Part shown: in pieces, positions 35,049 through 44,129 of the stretch
How positions within the stretch are numbered: the stretch's first letter is position 1
Layout: every line of letters starts with the position of its first letter
Assembly (NCBI RefSeq): GCF_012726205.1
Contig: NZ_JAASAE010000006.1
Coordinates: forward strand, 1 to 64,000
Direction: 5' to 3'
DNA: 64,000 nucleotides
From: Rhodococcus sp. HNM0569
Lineage (GTDB): Bacteria; Actinomycetota; Actinomycetes; Mycobacteriales; Mycobacteriaceae
Translations under genes and position numbers: made by a program
The notes under the pieces: generated by a model
Seen by the model: only the letters and a program-made list of their open reading frames with translations
The model's database searches: none
What the model was told of the DNA's origin: nothing

Positions 35049-36229
35049 TCGGGCACCACCAGATCGAAGAATCCCCAGTGCGATCCTGCCGGCAGCGTGC
35101 CCGACAGCATGAGACCACACTTCTGTGTCACGACGTGCGACGACCCCCGGTGCTGGGTACCGGCGTGGCTGTCGCGGAAGAACCGTTGTATCGCACCCGG
35201 ACGCATGACGTGGGCGCCCGCGAAACGGTGCACCAACTGGCCGATCTCGAGAGACGTCCGGTTCGCCAGGCTGCACGCGAGGCGCGACATCGTTTCCTGT
35301 TCGTCGGTCAGGCCGCCCTCGACGCGCAGGGTCTCCTCGTTGCCGGTCCACGTCTCCCGCAGCAACGCCATAGTGCCGCGCACATGCGAGTAGTGGCGCG
35401 CGAACTCGGCGAAGAACTCGTCGCTCGTGACGAGTGAGTCCGAGCAGGCAGGTCGACTTTGCGCACGCAGCTTCAGCTCGTCGAGCAGCCTGCGGCCGAC
35501 ACCCTGCGACCACGCTGCCTGGTTGAGCCCTGCCACGAGTGCGGGGCCGAGGCTACCGCAGAGGCCACCGCGTCGCGCGTATTCGCGGCCGATGCGGTAC
35601 ACGTGGCGGTCGTCGACGAACAGGTCCTCGGCTATGCAGTCGAGGCTCGCGGTCGCGCGCAGGCCGAGCATGTCCCAGTTGTCCTTGATCCGCAGCGCGT
35701 CCCGCGGAACAAGGCACACGAGCTCTTCGCCGGTGTCGTCCACCGTGACGGCAAGATTGATGTGTGTCGCCATCGACACTCCGGGCGAGAACTGCCAGAG
35801 GCCGGTCACCCGGTAGCCGCCGTCCTCACGTACCGCCTGCCCGCCGACGTAACTGCTCGACTGGCCGGCCACGGTCGGGTAGTCACCGTTGCCGAACAGC
35901 TCGGCCACGGCGTCGTCGTTCAAGTACACCGCTGCCGTGGCGGTTTCGCATGCGAGCGCACGCACCATCCAGCCGATCGACGCGTCCGAATAGGACAGTT
36001 TTTCGATCACCTCGAGCACCTGGATCGGTGACGCCTCGATACCACCGAGCTCGGCGGGCAGGAGCAGACGCAGGACACCGCTCTCGCGCAGCGCGGCCTG
36101 CACCGCCGGAGTGGGCCGGTGCAGCCTCTCGCCGTCCTCGGCCTCGAGTTGCAGGAGTGGATGCAGGGCATCCAGTTCTCGTGTCAGACGCCTGATCCGA
36201 TGGCTCGTCTCGCGTTCGACTGTCGTCAC
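35045..36229 (-). CDS. HsaA-type flavin-dependent monooxygenase (acyl-CoA dehydrogenase fold)
   Basis: A 394-residue group D flavin monooxygenase-like protein, exactly the length of HsaA. The acyl-CoA dehydrogenase fold is seen in LRLLLPAELGG, SYSDASIGWMVRAL, VTGLWQFSPGVSMATH and a C-terminal RFFRDSHAGTQHRGSSH. It lacks the usual acyl-CoA dehydrogenase catalytic context, and the operon encodes a flavin reductase directly upstream, so a two-component aromatic hydroxylase using reduced flavin is the best reading. Substrate unknown. Confidence 0.82.
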   Translation of the reverse strand: MTTVERETSHRIRRLTRELDALHPLLQLEAEDGERLHRPTPAVQAALRESGVLRLLLPAELGGIEASPIQVLEVIEKLSYSDASIGWMVRALACETATAAVYLNDDAVAELFGNGDYPTVAGQSSSYVGGQAVREDGGYRVTGLWQFSPGVSMATHINLAVTVDDTGEELVCLVPRDALRIKDNWDMLGLRATASLDCIAEDLFVDDRHVYRIGREYARRGGLCGSLGPALVAGLNQAAWSQGVGRRLLDELKLRAQSRPACSDSLVTSDEFFAEFARHYSHVRGTMALLRETWTGNEETLRVEGGLTDEQETMSRLACSLANRTSLEIGQLVHRFAGAHVMRPGAIQRFFRDSHAGTQHRGSSHVVTQKCGLMLSGTLPAGSHWGFFDLVVPE

Positions 36230-36289
36230 GTCGCGCCTCGCTTGTCGTGGTGCGCCGGCTCGGTCGCCGGCTGTGGTGAAGGAATGGTG

Positions 36290-36853
36290 TCAGTGACCGC
36301 CGGGGGCGAGCGCGCCCCAACGGCCCTGGTAGAACAACAGCGGCTCGGCGCTCTCACGCGTCCCGAAGGACGACACCTTGCCGAGCAGGAGGACGTGGTC
36401 GCCGCCGTCGTAGCTTGCCCACGGCGTGCACTGGAAGTACGCCAGTGAGCCGTCGATGCGCGGCGCGTCCTCGTCGGTCACCCAGTCGATCACGTGTGTG
36501 TCGTCGGGCTTGCCCGCGAACTGCCGTGCGGTCTGCAGCTGGTCGTCACCGAGGACGTTGACGGCGAACGGGCGCTCCAGCAGGTAGGTCAGCGCGCGGG
36601 AGGTTCGCATCAGTGAGACGAGCACGAGGGGCGGCTCGAGCGACACCGAGGTGAACGAGTTGACCGTCATTCCGTGGTAGGCACCGCCCGAGCAGTAGGT
36701 CAGCACCGTGACCCCTGTCGCGAAGCTGCCGAGCGTGTCACGGAGCTTGCGGGGGTCGGTGACGCCTGCGGGTGTCTCGGCCGCCACCGTGTGCGCGTCG
36801 TGCAGGGTCTCGAAGATCTCGGAGTTCCACATGATGTCGGTCACGGCTCTCAC
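36290..36853 (-). CDS. flavin reductase (HsaB/HpaC-like)
   Basis: A 187-residue NAD(P)H:flavin oxidoreductase of the split-barrel family. LGSFATGVTVLTY, NSFTSVSLEPPLVLVSL, ERPFAVNVLG and the C-terminal YDGGDHVLLLG are characteristic. It supplies reduced flavin to two-component monooxygenases; two candidate partners, HsaA-like and HpaB-like, are in the same operon. GTG 36853 overlaps the permease stop by four bases and has GGAAG upstream. Confidence 0.9.
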   Translation of the reverse strand: MRAVTDIMWNSEIFETLHDAHTVAAETPAGVTDPRKLRDTLGSFATGVTVLTYCSGGAYHGMTVNSFTSVSLEPPLVLVSLMRTSRALTYLLERPFAVNVLGDDQLQTARQFAGKPDDTHVIDWVTDEDAPRIDGSLAYFQCTPWASYDGGDHVLLLGKVSSFGTRESAEPLLFYQGRWGALAPGGH

Positions 36854-38298
36854 TCGGCTTCCACTAGTGCCTGGTCCTGGCTGACGTACGTCGTCGCGGT
36901 ACCTTCGGGCATCACGCGACGGAGGAGCGGGTAGGCGACGAGCGCAGCGAACAACGACACGACGAACCCGAGGTCGAAGGCGTCGGTGGCCATCAGCACC
37001 CAGCCCAGCGCCGCGGACGCGAAAAGTGTGAGCATCCCGGCCCAGTTCCAGTTCTCGATCGAGGACTGCGAGTGGTCGTAACGCGCGCGCCTCACGATGT
37101 AGTAGTCGGCCATCATGACACCCGCCATCGCGAGTGTGAACGCTCCGAGGTAAGCGAGGTACTCACTGAATTTCCCGAGGATTCCGCCACCGATCATGCA
37201 GAGTGCCACGATGTTGCCCGCGACGACCATCGCCGCGCGACCGGGTTTGCGTCCGGTCAACGAGTCGACCAGGTTGACCAGAGACAACGAACCCGAATAT
37301 GCGTTGATCGCTTGCGCTTTCGCCTGCGATGCGTAGATCGCGACGAACCCGACCCAGCCGGCGAAGATCACGAAGAACGCACCGGTGTTGCCCATCACGA
37401 AGCCGCTGCCCGCCGCGGCCGCCTGTTCGGGTGTCAGGCCCGAGTCACGCGCCACGAGGTAGTCGACGACCGCGGGCATTCCACCGATCACGACGAGCGA
37501 GCCGAGCACGGTCATGAGGACGTTCTGGGTGAGCGGGCCCGCCACCGCGAGGATTCCCACGTCGCGCCTGGTTCGACAGTAGCGTGCGAAGTCGGCGGTG
37601 ATCAGGGCGATCGTGCCGGCTGTCGCCCCCATGACCGCAACCGCCGTCTCGAACTTCTCGAATCCCCCGCCCTGGACGACGCCCGCGTACGTGAACACGT
37701 CCATGGGATCAGCGCCGTCGATCACGTAGATTTTGACGACGAGGTAGACAGTGACGAGCAGTGTGACCACGGTGAGCAGCGCACTCGTCCGCAGCGCGAG
37801 CTTGACACCGAAGACAGCGAGCGCGATCCACAGTAGTGTGAGCAAGCCGTACAGCATGATTCGGTTCGGCCACGAATCCGGCAGATCGAACATCAGGAGC
37901 GTGCCTTCGTACAGCAGCGCCGATTCCATCGCAAGGAAGCCGAGGGTGATGAATGCGAAGATCAGCGAGCCCACCGCCGAACCACGCCTGCCGAAGCCGA
38001 AGAAGCGGGACGTGATCGTGCTCGACACACCGGTGGCGTGCCCCATGCGTCCGAGCGCGTACCCGAGCGCGATCCCGAAGATCGCGATGACGATGCCGGC
38101 CGCGAGGCCGATCGTGAAGCCCGCGAGAACGACCGTGTAGCCGCCGATCGCGAAGATCACCAGCGCCGTCGCCACCCCGATCGGACTCAACGCGAGCTCG
38201 AAACCACCTCTGCGTTCGGCATCCGGAATCCTGGTGAGCGCGTGGTCCTCCGCGGCCGCTGCGAGCGACCGGGGTCCGGCGCCGGTCGTTTCAGTCAT
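36850..38298 (-). CDS. NCS1-family (purine-cytosine permease-like) transporter
   Basis: A 482-residue, about 12-helix symporter of the nucleobase:cation NCS1 family. It begins with a short polar region and helix 1 SPIGVATALVIFAIGGYTVV; ADFARYCRTRRDVG and AQAINAYSGSLSLVNLVDSL are family segments. NCS1 members import nitrogen heterocycles such as cytosine, uracil, hydantoin or pyridoxine, so its presence in the operon points to a nitrogen-containing substrate. ATG 38298 overlaps the end of the RidA-like gene. Confidence 0.88.
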   Translation of the reverse strand: MTETTGAGPRSLAAAAEDHALTRIPDAERRGGFELALSPIGVATALVIFAIGGYTVVLAGFTIGLAAGIVIAIFGIALGYALGRMGHATGVSSTITSRFFGFGRRGSAVGSLIFAFITLGFLAMESALLYEGTLLMFDLPDSWPNRIMLYGLLTLLWIALAVFGVKLALRTSALLTVVTLLVTVYLVVKIYVIDGADPMDVFTYAGVVQGGGFEKFETAVAVMGATAGTIALITADFARYCRTRRDVGILAVAGPLTQNVLMTVLGSLVVIGGMPAVVDYLVARDSGLTPEQAAAAGSGFVMGNTGAFFVIFAGWVGFVAIYASQAKAQAINAYSGSLSLVNLVDSLTGRKPGRAAMVVAGNIVALCMIGGGILGKFSEYLAYLGAFTLAMAGVMMADYYIVRRARYDHSQSSIENWNWAGMLTLFASAALGWVLMATDAFDLGFVVSLFAALVAYPLLRRVMPEGTATTYVSQDQALVEAE

Positions 38299-38695
38299 CG
38301 CCACTGCATCCACGGATCGCGATCGCCTCGATCTCGAGGAGAATCTCGGGCTTGGCGAGCGAGGACACCTCCACGAGCGTGCACGCAGGGAAGTCTCCCG
38401 AGAAAAACTCCTTACGCGCATCCCACACCTGCGTGTTGTTCGCGATATCGGTGACGTAGATCGTCATCTTGACGACGTCGTCGACAGCGCCGCCCGCCGC
38501 TTCGACGAGGTCCTTGATCTTCTGGAAGACGACCTTGGCCTGTTCGTACTCGGTGTCGCCGACGACGGTCTGCCCGTCCTCGCCGCGCGCCGTCATGCCG
38601 GACACGAAGATCATGTCGTCGATGCGCAGGCAGTTGGACCACAGGCCGTCGGCAGGTTCACGGACGGCATCCGAGCGGTAACGCTGCTTGTTCAT
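38291..38695 (-). CDS. RidA (YjgF/YER057c/UK114) family protein, active-site Arg missing
   Basis: A 134-residue trimeric-fold RidA family protein. IFVSGMTARGEDG, DVVKMTIYVTDIANN and EILLEIEAIAIRG are family segments. The segment holding the deaminase Arg105 (PAR-S/T-x-VEV in classical RidA) reads FPACTLVEV, with Cys in place of Arg, so it is a non-canonical Rid subfamily member. In aminophenol meta-cleavage, a RidA-family enzyme (2-aminomuconate deaminase) removes ammonia, which fits its neighbours. ATG 38695 follows GGAAGGA. Confidence 0.88.
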   Translation of the reverse strand: MNKQRYRSDAVREPADGLWSNCLRIDDMIFVSGMTARGEDGQTVVGDTEYEQAKVVFQKIKDLVEAAGGAVDDVVKMTIYVTDIANNTQVWDARKEFFSGDFPACTLVEVSSLAKPEILLEIEAIAIRGCSGDD

Positions 38696-38767
38696 GGAGT
38701 GTTCCTTCCGAGGTGGTGCGTTGTGTCGGCGTCAGCCGGAGAGTCGAGGTGAACGAATGCCGGAAGA

Positions 38768-40318
38768 TCAGAGAGAGATTCGGGTGTCCCACGCGGTACC
38801 ACCGCCGAAGTTGACGCACACGCTTTGACGCCGCGCGAACGTCTTCCACGCGTCGGAGCCCGCGGTACGGCCGCCGCCGGTCTCCTTCTCGCCACCGAAG
38901 GCCGCGCCGACGTCGGCACCGGTCGTTCCCATGTTGATGCGGACGATGCCGCAGTCGCTGCCGCGCGCGGACAGGAACGTCTCGATGTTGTGCAGGTTGG
39001 TCGAGTGCATTCCCGACGCGAGGCCCTGTGCGACCCCGTTGTGGATCTCGATCGCCTCGTCGAGCGTGTCGTACGTCAACACGGACACGATCGGTACGAA
39101 GGTCTCCTCCTGCGCGATCGCGAAATCCGGCTGCACGCCGGTCACGATGGCCGGCTCCACGTACAGGCCGGGGCGGTCGAGAACATTGCCGCCGTACACG
39201 ACGGTCGCGCCATCCGCCTTCGCTTCGTTCAGCACCGTGACGTAGTCGTGAACCGCCTTCTCGTCGATCAACGGTCCGACGAGGGTGTCCGGGTCACGCG
39301 GATCGCCGATCGTCACCTGATCGAATGCCCGGGCCATCAGCTCCACGAGCTCGTCGACGATCGAGGTGTGTGCGATGACCCGGCGTGTGCTGGTGCAGCG
39401 CTGCCCGGTGGTGCCCACGGCGCCGAAGGCGATGGCCTTCGCAGCCTGCGCAAGATCGGCGGTCTCGTCGACGATGCACCCGTTGTTGCCGGAGCACTCG
39501 AGCTGGTAGCGCCTGCCCAGCGTCGAGCCGACGACGCTCGCGACCCTCCTGCCCACACCGGTGGACCCGGTGAACGACACGAGCGCGACACGGGTATCGG
39601 CGACGAGCTGCTCGGAGATCGTTTCGTCCGCCGGGATCAGGAGAGAGAACACGCCTTCCGCGTCGAACTCCCGCGCGGCCTGGTTGACGAGCTGGGTGAG
39701 AGCGATCGCCGTCAGCGGAACCTTGGGGCTCGGCTTCCAGATCACCGTGTTGCCCGCGATCGCCGCGAGAAACCCGTTCTGCGCCCAGACGTTCGCGGGA
39801 AAGTTGTACGCCGAGATGATTCCGACGACACCGAGTGGAAGATACTGGTCGTACATGCGGTGCTCGACACGCTGGGACTGCTGCGTGTAGCCGTACATCA
39901 TGCGGGCCTGTCCTGCCGCGAGGGTCGACATGTCGATCGACTCGCGAAGCTCGCTCTTCGCCTCCATCGTCGACTTTCCGGTGTCGAGACACACGATCGC
40001 GGCGAGGGCGTCCAGATTCTCCTCGATCAGCTGGCCGATGCGCCGTACGAACTGGCCGCGACGCGGCGCCGGCACCATCTGCCACTTCTTCTGCGTCTCG
40101 ACGGCAGCCGCGGTGATCCGCTCGAGGTCGTCGGCCGTGGACGCCGCGACGTGGCCGACGATCTCGCCATCGGCGGGACACAGCGCCTCGATCACGTCGC
40201 GCCCTTCGATGGGCCCCCAGCCCTCGCCGTCGACGTAGGTGCCCGAGTGGACACCGTCGAGATCGAAACGGGCGAGCACAGCGGTGGTGTCGAACAAGGG
40301 TGCAGCGGTTGCGGTCAT
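38768..40318 (-). CDS. aldehyde dehydrogenase (NAD(P)+-dependent)
   Basis: A 516-residue ALDH, closest in feel to the ALDH7/AASADH group. The catalytic Cys lies in GTTGQRCTSTRR, the general-base Glu in QLECSGNNG, and NAD segments AYNFPANVWAQN, WKPSPKVPLTA and SFTGSTGVGRR are intact; C-terminal EETFVPIVSV is present. After an extradiol ring cleavage it would oxidise the resulting semialdehyde to a muconate-type acid. ATG 40318 overlaps the stop of the cupin gene. Confidence 0.92.
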   Translation of the reverse strand: MTATAAPLFDTTAVLARFDLDGVHSGTYVDGEGWGPIEGRDVIEALCPADGEIVGHVAASTADDLERITAAAVETQKKWQMVPAPRRGQFVRRIGQLIEENLDALAAIVCLDTGKSTMEAKSELRESIDMSTLAAGQARMMYGYTQQSQRVEHRMYDQYLPLGVVGIISAYNFPANVWAQNGFLAAIAGNTVIWKPSPKVPLTAIALTQLVNQAAREFDAEGVFSLLIPADETISEQLVADTRVALVSFTGSTGVGRRVASVVGSTLGRRYQLECSGNNGCIVDETADLAQAAKAIAFGAVGTTGQRCTSTRRVIAHTSIVDELVELMARAFDQVTIGDPRDPDTLVGPLIDEKAVHDYVTVLNEAKADGATVVYGGNVLDRPGLYVEPAIVTGVQPDFAIAQEETFVPIVSVLTYDTLDEAIEIHNGVAQGLASGMHSTNLHNIETFLSARGSDCGIVRINMGTTGADVGAAFGGEKETGGGRTAGSDAWKTFARRQSVCVNFGGGTAWDTRISL

Positions 40319-40752
40319 GAACGTTCCATTCCTTGTGAAGCAGGTGCGGCGAGGAACTCACCGATCGTCTCGTCGGTGTGGTACTCGGGCTTCTCGTAGT
40401 AATGCGGGCCGTCGTAGATCTCGATCAGGCGGCTCGGCTCGTGTGCAAGCGTCGGGCCGTGCGGATGATCCTTGGGGTTCATGTAGAACGAGCCCGGGCG
40501 CAACCGCACGCCGGTGCCGGTGTACTCGTAGTCGCCTTCGAGGCAGTACATGAACTGGTTCGACGCGTGCGTGTGTGTGGTCGGGATCGTCCCGCCCTTG
40601 TCGTACTCGAGCAACGCGATACTCGCCCCGGTGTCCGGATTCTTGTACAGGAAGTACTGCCGGAAACCGTAGTCCGGGTAGTCGATCCACTCGTCGTCGT
40701 TCAAATCAGTGTCATGGATGAGCTTTTCGAGTGTGCGTGGGTCCATGGTCAC
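40315..40752 (-). CDS. cupin-domain protein
   Basis: A 145-residue single-cupin protein. Metal-binding motif 1 reads THTHASNQFMYCLEGDYE and motif 2 contains HPHGPTLAH, giving enough His ligands for Fe or Mn. It could be a dioxygenase, isomerase or decarboxylase acting on a ring-cleavage product. The start is GTG 40752 or ATG 40746; spacing to the upstream gene fits either. It sits between the RraA-like and aldehyde dehydrogenase genes of the operon. Confidence 0.85.
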   Translation of the reverse strand: MTMDPRTLEKLIHDTDLNDDEWIDYPDYGFRQYFLYKNPDTGASIALLEYDKGGTIPTTHTHASNQFMYCLEGDYEYTGTGVRLRPGSFYMNPKDHPHGPTLAHEPSRLIEIYDGPHYYEKPEYHTDETIGEFLAAPASQGMERS

Positions 40753-40755
40753 GTG

Positions 40756-41562
40756 TCACCCCTGTCCGGTCTTCGTATCGGGTTCGTCGGGGCGCCCGGC
40801 GGCAACCCACTCGTCGTATTCGGTTCGGCTCTGCTCGGTGGCGGGGAAGACCTCGAAGAGGGAACGACCGTTCGCGATCTGCCGCTCGGCGAACTCCTCG
40901 TACTCGACGGCGTCGACGGCGGCAGCCGCGACCTCGACGACGAGGGCCTGCGGAACCACGGCGACGCCGTCGGCGTCGCCCACCAACACGTCCCCGGGGT
41001 ACACGGCGACACCTCCACACCCGACGGGCTGGTTCAGCGCGATCGGATGCAGCCCGATGGGGGTCGCTGGCGGCGCCGGTCGCCGCTGGTAGCACGGGAG
41101 TCCCGTTGCCTGGATGCCGGCCGTGTCCCGGTAGCCACCGTCGGTGACGACGCCCGACACGCCCCGGCACTTCAACCTCGCCGCCATCATGTCGCCCATC
41201 GACGACGCGCTCTCACAGCCGAAGGCGTCGATCACGAGTACCGCGCCCTCAGGGCACTCTTCGATCGCGCGCCGGTGCTTGTTGTCCGACCTGCCGTAGT
41301 TGGCCATGCTGTCGAGGTCTTCGCGCGCCGGAATGAAACGCAGGGTGTACGCGGGGCCGACAAGTTGCGGTTGATCGGGCCCGAGCGGAGCGACGCCGCG
41401 CATCATCACATTGCGAAATCCCATACCGAGCAGCACGTTGGCGACATTCGCCGAGCCGACCCGAAGAAGGCGGGAGCGGACCTCGGGATCGAGCGATGTG
41501 GTGTCCTCCGTCCAGTACTCGTTGGGATTCACGGTGCCCGGGTCAGTCTGTACAGCGCTCAA
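40756..41562 (-). CDS. RraA-like / HMG-CHA aldolase family protein
   Basis: A 268-residue protein of the RraA/4-hydroxy-4-methyl-2-oxoglutarate aldolase family. The metal and pyruvate-binding segment DAFGCESASSMGDMMAARL and GVVTDGGYRDTAGI hold the conserved Gly, Arg and Asp; GDVLVGDADGVAVVP closes the fold. Such enzymes make pyruvate or oxaloacetate by retro-aldol cleavage or decarboxylation at the end of meta-cleavage routes. A TTG start at 41562, overlapping the upstream stop as TTGA with GGAG before it, is preferred over an ATG within the upstream gene. Confidence 0.85.
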   Translation of the reverse strand: MSAVQTDPGTVNPNEYWTEDTTSLDPEVRSRLLRVGSANVANVLLGMGFRNVMMRGVAPLGPDQPQLVGPAYTLRFIPAREDLDSMANYGRSDNKHRRAIEECPEGAVLVIDAFGCESASSMGDMMAARLKCRGVSGVVTDGGYRDTAGIQATGLPCYQRRPAPPATPIGLHPIALNQPVGCGGVAVYPGDVLVGDADGVAVVPQALVVEVAAAAVDAVEYEEFAERQIANGRSLFEVFPATEQSRTEYDEWVAAGRPDEPDTKTGQG

Positions 41563-42494
41563 TCGAAGAACTCCAGAGGCGGACGGTTCCCCCACTGCGT
41601 GGTCTCGCTGGCGGTTCCGTTGAACTTGGTCGGCTGGTAACTCGCGTCGACGGTGTCGCCGTCGGTGTAATGCTCGATGCGGAAGCCGAAGGGGTCTTTC
41701 CAGTAGTCGAAGATCTGGCTCCCGAGCACGTGCCGCCCGACGCCGACGTCGAGGTGGTAGCCCTGCTCGAGGAGGAAGTCGTGTGACGACATGACACCGT
41801 CGACGTCGGTGACCTCGAACGAACTGTGGTGCACACCCACGCGTTCGGATTGCAGCACGAGCATGAAGTGGTGGTCGACGAGCGTCTCGCCGAGATCGAG
41901 ACGCACGAAGGTGCCCACAACCGGACCGTCCTGTCCAGGCGGCAGAAAGTAGTCGGAGTCAAGGAAGTTGAAGCGCTCCCTGAGCCACGCCATGGACGCG
42001 TCGTGATCGGACACGTGGAGGACGAAGTGCCCGAGCCGGTGAACGGGGCACGGGCCCGCGGCCACTCGTACGTTGCCGTTGACTCGGCGCTTGTCGCGGA
42101 TGTCGTTGAACGCGATGGGTGCCCGCGTGTCGAGCGGTTCGACGGCCGCTCGACCCCAGATCGCCTTGATCCGGAAGCCGTCCGGCATGTGCATCTCGAC
42201 CTCGTAGCCGCCACCGGGCTCGGTGGATTCGACCACTGACGACGATCCGTCCATTGCCGCCAGTTCGTCGAGATCGGCGCGTGTCGCGACCTCGATGGAC
42301 GCACCGACGAATCGCGCGGTGTCGGCCTTGTGGGTCGCGTGAATGTGGTGCTGAGTGCCGTTGCCCCGCATGTAGAGCGCGTTCTCGTCGCTCCCCTCCG
42401 CCTTCGTCATACCGAATGCGGTGAGGAACCGCTCCATGACCTCCAGGTCGGGTGCCTGGTAGGTCACCTGAGCGGCATCTATTGCTGTGGCCAC
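41559..42494 (-). CDS. two-domain extradiol ring-cleavage dioxygenase (VOC type I)
   Basis: A 311-residue two-domain vicinal-oxygen-chelate protein. The C-terminal domain keeps all three iron ligands: His156 (RLGHFVLHV), His222/223 (GVHHSSFEV) and Glu274 (FGFRIEHYTDG), followed by the usual Tyr. It cleaves a catechol or dihydroxy-heteroaromatic ring next to its hydroxyls. GTG 42494 has AGGAGG seven bases upstream. It follows an HpaB-type hydroxylase gene that would make its dihydroxy substrate. Confidence 0.9.
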   Translation of the reverse strand: MATAIDAAQVTYQAPDLEVMERFLTAFGMTKAEGSDENALYMRGNGTQHHIHATHKADTARFVGASIEVATRADLDELAAMDGSSSVVESTEPGGGYEVEMHMPDGFRIKAIWGRAAVEPLDTRAPIAFNDIRDKRRVNGNVRVAAGPCPVHRLGHFVLHVSDHDASMAWLRERFNFLDSDYFLPPGQDGPVVGTFVRLDLGETLVDHHFMLVLQSERVGVHHSSFEVTDVDGVMSSHDFLLEQGYHLDVGVGRHVLGSQIFDYWKDPFGFRIEHYTDGDTVDASYQPTKFNGTASETTQWGNRPPLEFFD

Positions 42495-42563
42495 GTCTTC
42501 ACCTCCTGTGGCTGTGCTGAGTAGGTCGGGGCGCATCGCGCCCCAGACCGGTCGTCGTTCGGG

Positions 42564-44129
42564 TCAGCGTCGCCCGAGGATGCTGATGTCGTCGCGACCG
42601 ATCAGGTCGGGAGCCGTCCACCCGTCGAGGTCGTACTCGTCCATGGCCGACTGCGCGAAGTCCTTGCAGTACTGCAGGACTCCGTTGCCCTGGGCCCCGA
42701 AGAGGTTTGTCTGCCGGACCACGTCGTTGCTGCCGATGTAGTTGATCTCGTACAGCTCGTGTCGCGCACCGAACTCGGTCCCGATCGAATCCCACAGCAT
42801 CTTCATGACCTTGACGCGATCCTCTGCAGACGCACCGCCACTACCGCGCAGGTAGGTGTCGAGGTAGCCCCGGATCTCGGGGTTCTTGAAGTCGTCGACG
42901 CTCGAGTTCAGGTAGATCAGGCCCGACGCGACCACCTGTTCGATGATGTTCTTGATCTTGGGCATCGCCAGCTGGTTCATCACGCGGTATGCGCCCGCGT
43001 GCTGCGGATCGGGCTGGATCATGCCGTTCTTCCACGGCACATCGCTCTTGGCCATCGCGTCGGACAGCGCCCAGAAGGTGTTCCGCCAGGCGATCACCTC
43101 ACCGAGTTGAGATTTGACGCCGTGGAACTCACCGGCCCCGGTGATGTCGAGTGCGCGGGAGAGCAAGCCCACCAGAAAGTCCATCTTGACCGCGAATCGC
43201 GTGCAGCCGTGCAGCGACGCTCGCTCGAGATATCCCGAGTGGACGTTGTACTTCGCCGACTGCTCGAGGTCGTTGTAGATGAAGACGTTCTCCCAGGGCA
43301 CGAACACATCGTCGAGCACGAGAATCGCGTCGTTCTCGTCGAGCCGACTCGACAGCGGGTAGTCGAACGGGCTGCCGAGCACACCGGCGCGGTATTCGTT
43401 GGACACCCGACAGAGGAGTTTCACGCCGGGTGCATTGGTCGGCGTGATGAACACCGGTGCGAATGCGGGATCCTTGACCGCAACCGGTCCGACATGGCCG
43501 ACGAAGGTGTAGTGCGTCAACGCCGAGCCCGTCGCGACCACCTTCGCGCCACTCACGTAGATCCCGGCGTCGGTTTCCCTGGTGACGCGCATGAACACGT
43601 CCTTGCCCGCCTCGGGCCCGAGATCGCGATCGACCGGTGGGTTCATGATCGCGTGGTTGAGGTACCAGGTCCTCTCCTGGGCCTTGCGATACCAGGCTCG
43701 AGCGTTGTCCTCGTACCCGCGGTAGAACTCGGCGTTCGCACCGAGCGTCCCGAGGAAGCAGCCCTTGTAGTCGGGCGAACGACCCATCCACCCCCACGCG
43801 ATTTTCTGCCATTCGGCGATCGCGTCGCGCTGGGCAAGCTGCTCGTCGACGGTGAACGGGGCACGGTAGAAGCGATGCGTGAATCCCCCCCACTCCGTGG
43901 GTGTGGTCAGGATGTCTTTGCGCGCCGGGTCGTGCAGCGCGTCGTACATGCGAGCGATCATGCGGGCCGAGTTACGGAAGGCCGGATGCTCGGTGATCTT
44001 CTCGACCCGTTCGCCGTAGATCCAGACCTCGCGGCCGTCGTCGAGGCTGTCGAGGTACTCCTGCCCCGTGAAGGGGATGTAGTTCTTGTCGACCGGGCTG
44101 CTCGCCTGGTTCGGGATGGTTGCCGTCAT
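42564..44129 (-). CDS. HpaB-family FADH2-dependent aromatic hydroxylase
   Basis: A 521-residue large component of the 4-hydroxyphenylacetate 3-hydroxylase/phenol hydroxylase (PheA1) family. FTGQEYLDSLDDGREVWIYG at the N terminus, RVTRETDAGIYVSGAKVVATG, VLDDVFVPWENVF and GNGVLQYCKDFA are family segments; length is normal. It ortho-hydroxylates a phenolic ring with reduced flavin from the co-encoded reductase. First gene of the operon; ATG 44129 has AAGGAG upstream. Confidence 0.92.
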   Translation of the reverse strand: MTATIPNQASSPVDKNYIPFTGQEYLDSLDDGREVWIYGERVEKITEHPAFRNSARMIARMYDALHDPARKDILTTPTEWGGFTHRFYRAPFTVDEQLAQRDAIAEWQKIAWGWMGRSPDYKGCFLGTLGANAEFYRGYEDNARAWYRKAQERTWYLNHAIMNPPVDRDLGPEAGKDVFMRVTRETDAGIYVSGAKVVATGSALTHYTFVGHVGPVAVKDPAFAPVFITPTNAPGVKLLCRVSNEYRAGVLGSPFDYPLSSRLDENDAILVLDDVFVPWENVFIYNDLEQSAKYNVHSGYLERASLHGCTRFAVKMDFLVGLLSRALDITGAGEFHGVKSQLGEVIAWRNTFWALSDAMAKSDVPWKNGMIQPDPQHAGAYRVMNQLAMPKIKNIIEQVVASGLIYLNSSVDDFKNPEIRGYLDTYLRGSGGASAEDRVKVMKMLWDSIGTEFGARHELYEINYIGSNDVVRQTNLFGAQGNGVLQYCKDFAQSAMDEYDLDGWTAPDLIGRDDISILGRR

